Shown here: one piece after another, positions 1-8,500 of the stretch
Layout: every line of letters begins with the position of its first letter
How positions within the stretch are numbered: the stretch's first letter is position 1
NCBI GenBank assembly: GCA_002298785.1
Contig: DBMR01000086.1
Coordinates: forward strand, 1 to 14,942
DNA: 14,942 bases
Source of the DNA: Verrucomicrobia subdivision 3 bacterium UBA693
GTDB lineage: Bacteria; Verrucomicrobiota; Verrucomicrobiia; Limisphaerales; UBA8199
Reading direction: 5' to 3'
Program-made: the position numbers and the translations under genes
Notes under the pieces: model-generated
Database searches by the model: none
What the model saw: only the letters and a program-made list of their open reading frames with translations
Told to the model about the DNA's origin: nothing

Positions 1-111
1 CCTCAGGACTGACGAACTTGGGCTAACTTGGATCAGTGATTTGTCTGTATATTGAACCGCTTTCGTTTAGCGGGGAAGTGGATAATTCCACGCCATCTGC
101 CGGCTGAATCC
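1..111. other. Left-edge non-coding stretch with two short hairpins
   Basis: No convincing gene is seen here. Two small inverted repeats lie side by side, just downstream of the minus-strand genes. The first has CCGCT (57-61) pairing with AGCGG (69-73) across a 7-base loop. The second is GTGGA/TCCAC at 78-91 with a 4-base loop. On the minus strand the first hairpin is followed by a short AT-rich run but not a clean T tract. It could contribute to transcription end for the small lipoprotein unit, but it is a weak candidate. Confidence 0.25.
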
Positions 112-333
112 TCAGTTCGGCATCCAGACAGCTTCTTCCGCTTGATCCGAAGCGATGGCCTCGGCATAGAATTCAATCGCCCGCTTGAACTTCTCCATGA
201 ACTCGGGGCCGAACGAGTCGTCGGGCTGGGGCTTGTTCTGAGGACTGGAATCGGGTTTCATGTTTGAACCGGAGACGCGACCGTCGTATTCGCTGGTGCA
301 CGAGGTAAGCCGGTTTCTGGTGTCAGCGTTCAT
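112..333 (-). CDS. Small acidic ORF overlapping the end of the small lipoprotein gene
   Basis: Uncharacterised 73-residue ORF. Its ATG (333-331) lies inside the last codons of the upstream lipoprotein gene, an 11-bp overlap that would permit translational coupling. An alternative internal ATG at 261-259 would give a 49-residue protein. The C-terminal half looks protein-like: an acidic, proline-rich linker (KPDSSPQNKPQPDDSFG) and then a predicted helix with EFMEKFKRAIEFYAEAIASD. There is no signal peptide, membrane segment or recognised domain, and neither start has a good Shine-Dalgarno. The N-terminal 20 residues look less natural, so the shorter form may be the real one. I do not recognise a family and assign no function. 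Confidence 0.35.
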   Translation of the reverse strand: MNADTRNRLTSCTSEYDGRVSGSNMKPDSSPQNKPQPDDSFGPEFMEKFKRAIEFYAEAIASDQAEEAVWMPN

Positions 334-715
334 CAAGTTTCCAAGCTCCGTTTTCTTTCACGACGGCGATGGCAAATTGCGCTTTGCCCTTGAATATGAC
401 CTCGAGTTTACCTTTCGAAGCATCCCCGGCGAAGGAAAACGTAAAATCTGTGATCTGATAATCTCCAAATTTCTCCTTCATGGTTGTCTGAGCCTCCCGC
501 AGAATCTCCGCCCTATCCTTCTTTTGATCCTCTCGGCGTATCCTCGCGGAGTATGCCTCTCCAAACATTGTCGCGTCCGCACTCTTTGCCGCGGTAAGAA
601 TCGCGACCATTGGAGCAGAGGCTTCGGGCCGGAGGCTTTCTGACCGTGAACAAGAGATTGCGGTCAGCGAGAGCAGGCATGCCATGGCAAAGAAGGTCAG
701 GTGTGATGTATTCAT
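323..715 (-). CDS. Small putative lipoprotein, function unknown
   Basis: A 130-residue protein starting with a lipoprotein-type signal peptide: a hydrophobic stretch at about residues 6-20, then AISC with Cys22 as the likely lipidated residue. The mature part is a helical segment with an alternating-charge region (DQKKDRAEILREAQTTMKEKFG, about residues 63-84), then a beta-rich C-terminus (YQITDFTFSFAGD..., GKLEVIFKGKAQFAIAVVKENGAWKLDE). This helix-then-sheet pattern, ending in a 'W-K-L' strand, resembles small DUF4878/NTF2-like envelope lipoproteins, but that is resemblance only. No Shine-Dalgarno precedes the ATG. It sits 37 bp downstream of the methyltransferase remnant. The lipoprotein call is fairly secure; the function is unknown. 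Confidence 0.7.
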   Translation of the reverse strand: MNTSHLTFFAMACLLSLTAISCSRSESLRPEASAPMVAILTAAKSADATMFGEAYSARIRREDQKKDRAEILREAQTTMKEKFGDYQITDFTFSFAGDASKGKLEVIFKGKAQFAIAVVKENGAWKLDER

Positions 716-752
716 GATTTGTGCGCGGGTTCAGTGCTCGGCTAACGCAAAG

Positions 753-959
753 TTACGAGTCGCCTTCATGGATGATTCGTTCTCCAAATATAGGCATGTG
801 TGGCAATCGAACAAGACGACAAATCATCAACGCGCGCGATAGTGTATACGCCTCCAGTGCAGTAGCATCGCCGCCGCGATCTTTCTGGAACATCAGCGGC
901 GTCAGCGCGCGCCAAAGCGTATTGTCTTCGAACCATTCATCTTTCCGTGAGGCATTCAT
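753..959 (-). pseudogene. Truncated methyltransferase-like N-terminus (gene remnant)
   Basis: A 68-codon ORF. Its first 25 or so residues (KDEWFEDNTLWRALTPLMF) closely resemble the N-terminus of a common class of SAM-dependent methyltransferases, which starts with a 'DEWF..D.FW..L.P.MF' motif before the Rossmann fold. The glycine-rich SAM-binding motif expected about 30 residues later is absent. After a degenerate stretch (LSRALMICRLVRLPHMPIFGERIIHEGDS) a stop occurs, and the next gene begins 37 bp on. It starts only 33 bp after the LRR gene stop, with no clear Shine-Dalgarno. The likely reading is a gene cut short by deletion or recombination. An intact small ORF of unknown function that matches by chance is the alternative. 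The resemblance is recalled, not computed. Confidence 0.4.
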
Positions 960-992
960 CTTTGGGGTCCGCGAGGGGTATATCGATCTATC

Positions 993-2333
993 TCACGGCC
1001 ACCGGATGCGGTAGAATCGCTGGGGAAAATTCGTCCAGCCCGGATCGCTAAAGTAAGACGTGTCGCCGGTGAGAGCGTTGGTTTGCAGCGGAGACCAGAG
1101 CGGATTCAACAGGTTAGTGCAAGCTTCCACCACGACCGCCATGCCGCTGTCCCAGATTATGTTGAATCCGAATTGATTTGTCCGCACGCCGAAACTGCCG
1201 TCGCGGGTTTGCACTTCTGGCAGCCAAAGCGCCGTTGGTTGATCTCCAACTGTCGGAGGCCAACCTATCGTCCCGGGCAGGTAGTACAGGGTGGTCGCCT
1301 GTGAACCCATGAACACATCGTAGGTTTCGTTACCAAAGCCGGGCGGGTTGCCCCGGAAATAGACCCCCGTCAAGTTCGTGCAGGCAGCGAAGGAATAGCT
1401 CAACAGGTAGCTGACGCCGCTGGGAATCGTGATTCGTCTCAGACCAGCGCAGCCGTGAAACGCATACGCCGAGATGCTGCCGGCAACACTGTCTGGGATG
1501 AAAATGTTGGTCAAGCCGGCGCAATTAAGAAACGCTCCCCAGCCAAGGCCGGTGACACCGTTGGGCATCGCATAGCTGCCGGCTCTGACCTGTGGGCATC
1601 GCAGGAGTATGCTCTGCGACTTATTGAATAAGACCCCATCCACGCTGCTGAACGAAGCGTTGAGTGCAGCCACCGAGAACGCAGTCAGGCGGGGGCAAGA
1701 GATCAACGCATCCCACATGATGCTGGTGAGATTCGTTCCGATCCGCAGTTCTGTCAGGTTAACGCAGCCAGCGAACGCTTCCCGGCCGATGTTGGTCACA
1801 CTGTCGGGAATCGCGTAAGTGCCGGGTTTGCCTTCCGGATACTGGATGAGCACGGTCTGATCCTTGTTGAACAAAACGCCCTCCAGACTGCTCAAGAAGG
1901 GATTGAGCGCATCCACCGTGATTTCAGTCAGGTTAGGGCAGCCCCCGAAAGCTCCCCACGAAAAGCCAACAACGCTCTTGGGTATCGCAACCGTGTTCAA
2001 GTTCGTGTTCCCGCAGAACGTTTCGAAACCAATCCCAACTACCGGCAGGCCATTGATGATCTCCGGTACGGCGACCACGCCTCCGGGGCCGGTGTATCTC
2101 GTGATGAGGATCGTGTTGCCATTGGTGTAATATTCGAATTGAGCTTGTGCGCCAGCGGGCAGCGCCAGGAGTAAGAACAACACGCTGGCCAGGCCGGCAG
2201 TGATCAGTAGCCTGTCGCCGATCCTTCGAGCGCGCACCAGGGCCCTGAGTTGAACCGCCTGCAACATGCGGCTCAGAAAATTGGCCAGCGTGCCCGGCTC
2301 GACCGCCGGCAGATTCGGATCATTTGTTTTCAT
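993..2333 (-). CDS. Secreted BspA-type (LRR_5) leucine-rich-repeat protein
   Basis: A 446-residue exported protein. The ATG at 2333 is chosen over an in-frame upstream start (2372) because AGGAA lies 7 bases before it. An unusually long, partly basic 40-residue n-region precedes a hydrophobic segment (about residues 42-60) and a likely cleavage after AGAQA (about residue 64). Residues about 66-335 are BspA-like repeats with the family pattern 'IP.SV..IG..AF.GC..LT.I' (for example TYAIPDSVTNIGREAFAGC and MPNGVTGLGWGAFLNCAGL). The last 70 residues form a beta-rich module (FGFNIIWDSGMAVVVEACTN ... TSYFSDPGWTNFPQRFYRI) that I associate with many secreted verrucomicrobial repeat proteins. BspA-type repeats usually mediate adhesion or binding. 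It follows the giant lipoprotein gene after 236 bp, so it is probably separately transcribed. The binding partner is unknown. Confidence 0.85.
   Translation of the reverse strand: MKTNDPNLPAVEPGTLANFLSRMLQAVQLRALVRARRIGDRLLITAGLASVLFLLLALPAGAQAQFEYYTNGNTILITRYTGPGGVVAVPEIINGLPVVGIGFETFCGNTNLNTVAIPKSVVGFSWGAFGGCPNLTEITVDALNPFLSSLEGVLFNKDQTVLIQYPEGKPGTYAIPDSVTNIGREAFAGCVNLTELRIGTNLTSIMWDALISCPRLTAFSVAALNASFSSVDGVLFNKSQSILLRCPQVRAGSYAMPNGVTGLGWGAFLNCAGLTNIFIPDSVAGSISAYAFHGCAGLRRITIPSGVSYLLSYSFAACTNLTGVYFRGNPPGFGNETYDVFMGSQATTLYYLPGTIGWPPTVGDQPTALWLPEVQTRDGSFGVRTNQFGFNIIWDSGMAVVVEACTNLLNPLWSPLQTNALTGDTSYFSDPGWTNFPQRFYRIRWP
1619..1915 (-). repeat. Internal 81-codon duplication in the LRR gene
   Basis: Two segments of the LRR protein, 81 residues apart, are close copies. 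The first reads SSLEGVLFNKDQTVLIQYPE followed by GKPGTYAIPDSVTNIGREAF; the second reads SSVDGVLFNKSQSILLRCPQ followed by VRAGSYAMPNGVTGLGWGAF. At DNA level the likeness is visible around 1619-1672 and 1862-1915. The 'GVLFNK' signature is the usual break between BspA repeat blocks. The coordinates bracket the two GVLFNK-region copies; the repeat unit itself extends on either side. Confidence 0.7.
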
Positions 2334-2569
2334 AGGTTTGTTCCTGGCGTAGCTGCGAGCGTCAATCTCCACGAAGAGACAGTGCGCAGCCGCAGTCCCG
2401 CGCCTCCTTCTGGACGCAGGCGGCGGATCTTCCGTTCCCTATCCATGCGCCATTGGCCAGCATTTACCCTCAAGGGATTTCAAAATCGTCACTCCACCAG
2501 GGAGGCGTGCCCGTGTTCCAGGGGGATCTTGAAACGAGCGGTGATTCTCCTGTCTCATGGTGAGGCGCT
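2334..2569. other. Spacer between giant lipoprotein and LRR genes
   Basis: A 236-bp spacer with no believable coding. It should carry the promoter of the minus-strand LRR gene, but no convincing -35/-10 pair was found. CCCTCAAGGG (about 2468-2477) is a perfect 10-base palindrome, too short to call an operator. The stretch near 2380-2430, read on the minus strand, holds a GC-rich 'GGAGGCGCGGGACTGCGGCTGC' type phrase that looks like dispersed intergenic sequence rather than decayed coding sequence. Confidence 0.3.
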
Positions 2570-5500
2570 TCAAAAGTTCACGCCGGTTGGCGGCGCGCCA
2601 CCGGGGGCGGCCACCCGCAAAGTGAACGCCCAATCGCCACGTTCGTTACATACTTTCACCAGCAGTTGGTTGGCGCCCTGGCGCAATTCGACCGGCACGA
2701 TATTCTGGTCCCTCACCAGCGGACGTCCCTCAGGATTCCCGAACACCAGAGTCCCATTCAGCCAAAGTTTCGCCTGATCGTCGCTGCCGAGCCGAAGTTG
2801 CACCTGCTGAACCCGGTCGGATTCAATCGTGAGCGCGAGATAGACCACGGCCCAGTCCAACCCGGGGTACAGCGCATGTAAATAAACCACACCACCGCTC
2901 ACTTCATCGGCAAGATTCTTCCATCGCAACGGACCGACGCTCGTGGGATACGCAGCCTCCAAATCCACTTGAGCTTGGCCCTCGGGAATGAACTCGTGCG
3001 CGAAACCAGCGCCGCCTTCATTCGCAAACGGTCCCAGGAATCGCCATGCACTTTCCTTTGGATAGCCCGAGGCACGGCGGCAAGCATCCGCTTTGGCGGT
3101 TTCTCCACGCTGAGCGTGGAAACGCGAGCGCACCAGGTTAAGGCGCGCGAGGTCCGCTGACTCACCGCGAAGGGTTCCTTCCAACTGATTCATGGATGGG
3201 GTCCAAACCGTTTCTGGCAGACTGGTTTGAGCGAGCTCGAACAACGCATTCCAAGCGCTCTCTTTTGCAATCGCTTTTACCGGGCGAAGGGTGAGAGCGG
3301 AGACGAAACGTCGCAATGCCTCGGGGAACTCGCCGTTTCGCATCAGCGCCCACGCCAGCGTGTCACCAATATTGATGTCGTTCGGTGCGAGTGCCAAAGC
3401 TTTGCGAGCCAGGTCGAGCGCCTCTGCCGGCAGAACACGATTCTGGAGGTAGGCCCAGGCGAGGTAGTTGTATGCGCCCGCATCCGCCTGCCCCGACTTG
3501 AGCCTTTCCAGCCATGCGGCGTGTTGCGCCTGGAACGCCGCGACAGCTTCATTGGTCATCCCCTTAAGCTGGTATAGCCGGCACAGATCGGATTGGCGAC
3601 TGGGATATTGAGAGCGCTGCGCGGTCGGCTGGCGGCAAAGCTCAATCGCTTCGTCGAGCTTGCCCAACAGGCGATACTCCTGGACCACGAACGGCCGATC
3701 GTACGAGCTTTCGCCTCGGGAGTCCATGAGGAGCTTGCGCATGTGTTCGGCGGCCTGCTCGTGCTGGCCAAGAAGTCTCTCGACGAAGGCGAGCGAGCGC
3801 AGGGAGTCAGCTGGCTGATTCGCCGATGATTTCGCCAAGCTCTTCTTGAGCAGCACCAAGAGGTCCTGCAGGAGATTCGTGTTGCTCAGCGCCGGGTAGG
3901 GTTGGGCGAGCAGGGTCCATCCGGGAGGCTGGAGCTTCACGTCGCGCCGAAACGCGTCCGTCAGCAGTTCCAGAGTCTTCGAGTACTGTCCGGCGTCGTA
4001 GCACGTTTTGGCCAGCAGATAGTGAATTTCACGGTCCTCGGGTGCCGAGTTGTGCGCGCGCTCAGCGTAGTCCATTGCGCGCTTCAAATCCTTCGAGGCG
4101 GCGTGGAGTCTCGCTAATAAGCTCATAGACTGCGCGTCGTTGGGTTTCTGCTTCAGCACTTCCTCGAACAAGGGCACGAGGCGTTCCTGCTGGTTGCCAA
4201 ACGCGTCCACCAGACCGTCCCGAGCTTGCCGTTTCTGGGCCTCCTCCAAGTCGAGCGCCAGAATCCGCCGGGCCGTGGCCAGCGCCGCATCCGTCCGTCC
4301 TGATTCCACTTCGGACTGAATCTGTTGCTGCAAACTCAGCAGCCGGACCGCCGGATCGCTGGTCTCCAACCGGGCCAGTTCGTTGGTTCTGCCGGCCTGG
4401 CGATACAGCTCAGCCAGACGCTGTTGGTCAGAAGTTCGATCCCCGCCTTGCGACTCCAAGGCCTTGCGCTGGGCCACGATCGCACCGTCCAAATCGCCGA
4501 CCATTCCCAACAAGCCCGCGAGGGCGGAATATCGCCAACCGGCATCGGCATTACCGCCGACACGCAGCTCGCCGGCTTGACGATCGGCGACGGCGCTCGC
4601 CGTGCGGAAGGCCTCGACGACCTTCTGCGCTTCGTTGGTCCGGCCGCTCGCCACATAGATCTGCACCAGCGGGGCGCAGAGTGGTTGTTCACCGGGATGT
4701 TGATCTACCAAACCGCGAAGGATGGCTTCATACCGATCGAACAGTTTCAGTTGCCGACAGACTTGTTCGAGTTCCTTCAGCGCGTCGTAGTTCCAAGGGT
4801 GCTGAGCCATTTCCTGTTCAAGCAAAGCAAGCGCCTCGTCCTTGCGATCCTGTGCAAGCCGCAACTGGGCCCGGCCCAGCCACGCGAACGGGCTGGTGGG
4901 ATAACGCTTGAGGGCGCCGTTCAGGAATTCATCCAATGCATCGTACTTGCGGAGCGAAACCAGCAGCCGCGTGACTTCTCTAATGACTTGGTCATGCTCG
5001 CCCCAACCGCGTCCCGCCCGGCTACCGCCATACGCGGGCAGGTAACCGTCCAGGGCCCGGTTCGCCACCTGAACCAGGCGCGTGACATCCTGCTCCCGGG
5101 CCAGCGCCTGCAAACGTGATTGCACCTCGAAGTAGTCGGGGCGCGGCGCCGGCTCCAACGCGGCTTCTTTGAATCGATCCGCCGTCTGCAGCGCCTTGTC
5201 CGAATTTGGACGAAGCGTCTCGGCCAGATTCGGTGCGAGGCGGACGGCTTTCTGAAAAGCACCGACAGCCTCGTTCGGCTGATCGAAGGCGAGGTGCAGT
5301 TCGCCAAGCACGCGCAGCCAGTTGGCGCGGGCGTTGTCGTTGTCGGCGTTGTTGATGCGCTCCTGGGTGTCCAGCAGGATTCGCTCCCGCGCGGACTGGT
5401 CTTCGAGCTGGCTCGGCAGTTTGCCGAAATTATATTGGCAGTAGAGACGTTCGGGCTCGCGAACCGTCATCATCCGTTTGAGCATCGGCGGGGCGAGTTG

Positions 5501-8500
5501 AGCGAGGTTCGCTTCCGGGATCACATACAAACGCTCGCTCAAGACCCGAAACGCCGTCTCCTGAACCACCTGGCTGGCGTCATCGAGCGCTTTGACGAGC
5601 GGCTCCAAATCGAGCTGGGCGCTTCGGTCAGCGTTCTGATCGGGAAGAATATTCGCCCCGAAAGCCTGCAATGCGGCGATGCGGACCGATTCATCCGGAT
5701 GGCCCACCAGCTCAACGGCGAGTTGACGCGCGGCCACGCGGAACTGCTCGCTGGAGCTTTTCGTCGGGTCCGCCAGTTCCAGCATCGCGGAACGCCGCTG
5801 GGCGGGATCGGTGGAATGCGCCCGAGCGACGAGGCCGGCTGACGGCGCATCGCCGGCAGGGTTGATTCGGCCGAGCAATTTCCCGGCGACTTGGGACAGG
5901 ATGGCATTGGTGCAATTCACCAATTTCAGCAGCGGATCCCGAAGCGGCTCAAGTTCCCCGGCAGCGTTCCGCAGGTTCGATGTGGAATTGTACAGGTTGT
6001 CGAGCATTGAACGAGCAACATCATCCTGCACGGACAGAGCTTCGAGCAAACGCGCAAGCGTACGAACCGCGGATTGGCGAATGGCTGGATTGGGTGTGCG
6101 CAGTGCCACGAACTGCAGCACGTCAATACCGGACGGCAGCTCCAGTTGAGACAAGGCCGGGGAGCCGGGGGTGGAAGAGCCGCTCAGAAAAGAGCGGACG
6201 CGCTCCGGGTAGGCGAAAAGACCCTGCCACGACGCCAGGGCTTTCTCGACACGCGCCAGGTCGGATTGACGAGCGGCCAGCGAGGCGAGTGCGGAAGCCA
6301 TATTCTGGCGCACATTCATCTCCGGGTCCACCAACCGCGATTCCAAGCCTGACACCGCCGCGGCAATCAACTCCGCGTCCGAAGCAATGCGATCCGTGAT
6401 CGGATACCGGCGGAATGGCGTCTCCAGGAAAGGGACCGCGGCGGAAATTGCGATAGCTGGCTCGCGGTCACTCAGCGCCTCCACGAGCACTATCCTGCTC
6501 TCTCTCGCCATGGCTTTATAGGTGGTGCCGCCCGCCTCCAACGCGCCTTGCAGAGTCGGCAACACTTGGATGACGGGAATCCGCACCGCCGCATCCGGGT
6601 TATGCGCCTGGCGGAGGGCCACAGGTGCGAGCGTGAGAAGGGTATTGGTCTTCGGCGACTGAGCCGACCGGCGCAGCAGATCAGACATCAAGCCCCAGAG
6701 ACCGACCTGCGAAGCAGAGTTGTCTCCGGTCAGTGTCCGCACCGCAAAATCCAGCACCTGATCGTAAAGCGGGCTTGACTGCGTGTAAGGGATCAGTGAA
6801 ACAAGCACACGGTTGACTGTCCCCAGTTCGTAAGGCGCAGCATTCGTGTAGGTTTCCAGCAACACTTGGACGGCCTCGGCTGCCACATCGCCTTTTTGTC
6901 TTGCCTGATAATTGCCCGCCAGATTCGCGGCGGCCTTCCGCCGTTTGGCCGGGTCCGCATCTCTCAATAACCTCAACAGCGTGTCATAATCCTCCGCAGC
7001 CACGGGTGAATCCGTGGGACGCCGAGTTCGCCACGAAACCGCGCGCGCGACTTCCTGGTCAGGATCAAGATAGAGGACGGACGGCAAGGCAAAGCCCAGA
7101 TAGTTCAGAGCCACGGCCGCGTTCCGGCGCACAATCGGCTCCGACGCTCTGGCGAGTATCTGGAGAACCTGCTCCTTTTCGGGCGCGCTGCCGAAGCCTG
7201 CAATTTGCTGCGGCAGCCACTGCGGAAACAGAAAGTAGCGGCCCAATCGAAGCTTCAAGCAAGCGTTGGTGCCAGCGGCCATCTGCTGTAGGTAGTTTCG
7301 CGCCCCAAGCGTGACCGGTGTCTGATTGGCGGCGGCAGCGACGTGATACAAAATGGCCAGTCCGACCGTGGACACCTGCGGAAACGGATCCCCCACCAAG
7401 CGCATTACGCCGGCGGGCAGCGCGCTCCACGGAGCATTTGTGTCGCGGCCCTGTTCCTGAGCGAGAATGGCGAGATATTCACCGGCGTCCATCCGCATGC
7501 TTGGGTCCGGGTCTTCGCAACGGGAACTCCACTCTTTCAAGTCGCCGCGGAATCTGCGTTGGTTTGGAATACCGGCGTAATACAACGCGGAACGGCGGAC
7601 GAGACTATTCGTGTGCGTGAGCGCCGCACGAATAAGCGCGCCGATCTCTGGCGGCGGATCCTTCAAGCCACTGGACAGCCAGAGCGCCGGTTGTTGAAGG
7701 TGGGGATTCCCCGAAGCCAGCCCTGCCATTACGATTTGCCACAATCGGGCTTGGGCTGATTCTCGCAATTCCGACAACCCTGAAACGGTCGAAGCCGCTT
7801 TCAGCCGAACCTGCAGGTCCGGATCGTCGAGGGCCTTGATAAGCGCCGGAAGGACCAGCGGATCGGCAGAGCTATTTTCGATTTGAATCTGCACGCCGCC
7901 ATCAGATCGCAACTTCTCGGTGCGCTTCTGAGTCACCCACCATGGGATGGCCGACATGGGTGTGACAGCCGCGAGCCGCACCTGCGGATTGGGATGCTCA
8001 AGAGCACGGGCCAGTACCACGAGCGTGCCTGGTTCTGGGGCGGGTCGCGGCGACCTGTAATAGTCCGATTGGTTGGCAAGAAACGCCATCGTGACGGCCA
8101 CCTCCGGATCCGAATCCGAGAGGCCGGCGGCGATGGCTTCCTGCAATGGGAGCGTGATAGGCCGGCCACTGTTCAAGAGCAGCGAAGAAGCCTTGCGCCG
8201 GTCCGTGACATCGGCCGAGCGCAGCAAATTTCCGATCGCCTCTTCAGCGTCCACGCGTGCGGCGGAAAGCGTGCTTTGCTGACAGGCGAGATGCCACAGC
8301 AGCACGACCGCATCCAGTCGAACGCCTTGGTTCGTGGCATTGACGAGCGTGCGCAACCGCGTCAGCAAAACGCTATTGAGTGCGCCATCCCGGGCGGATT
8401 CCTCCACGAGCGCATTACCGGCTTGGAGCCGCAGCGCGGTTTCGGAATGCTCCAAGAGTGAAAGTAGAGTGTTGATAGCGACCTTCTGGCGACGATCAAA

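Noticed and set aside
716..755. attC-like motifs (GGCTAAC ... GTTA on the plus strand, GTTAGCC on the minus) that could hint at an integron cassette boundary
   Set aside because: GTTAGCC does not fully match the GTTRRRY consensus. No correctly spaced partner core site was found, and there is no integrase in the window.
2340..2372. Upstream in-frame start for the LRR gene adding 13 residues
   Set aside because: The ATG at 2333 has a well spaced AGGAA; the added residues (MEIDARSYARNKP) would further lengthen an already long n-region and have no ribosome site.
4325..5842. Long plus-strand ORFs (264 and 240 codons) opposite the giant lipoprotein gene
   Set aside because: They are antisense to clear TPR and HEAT coding sequence, lack family patterns, and are expected as shadows in GC-rich DNA.
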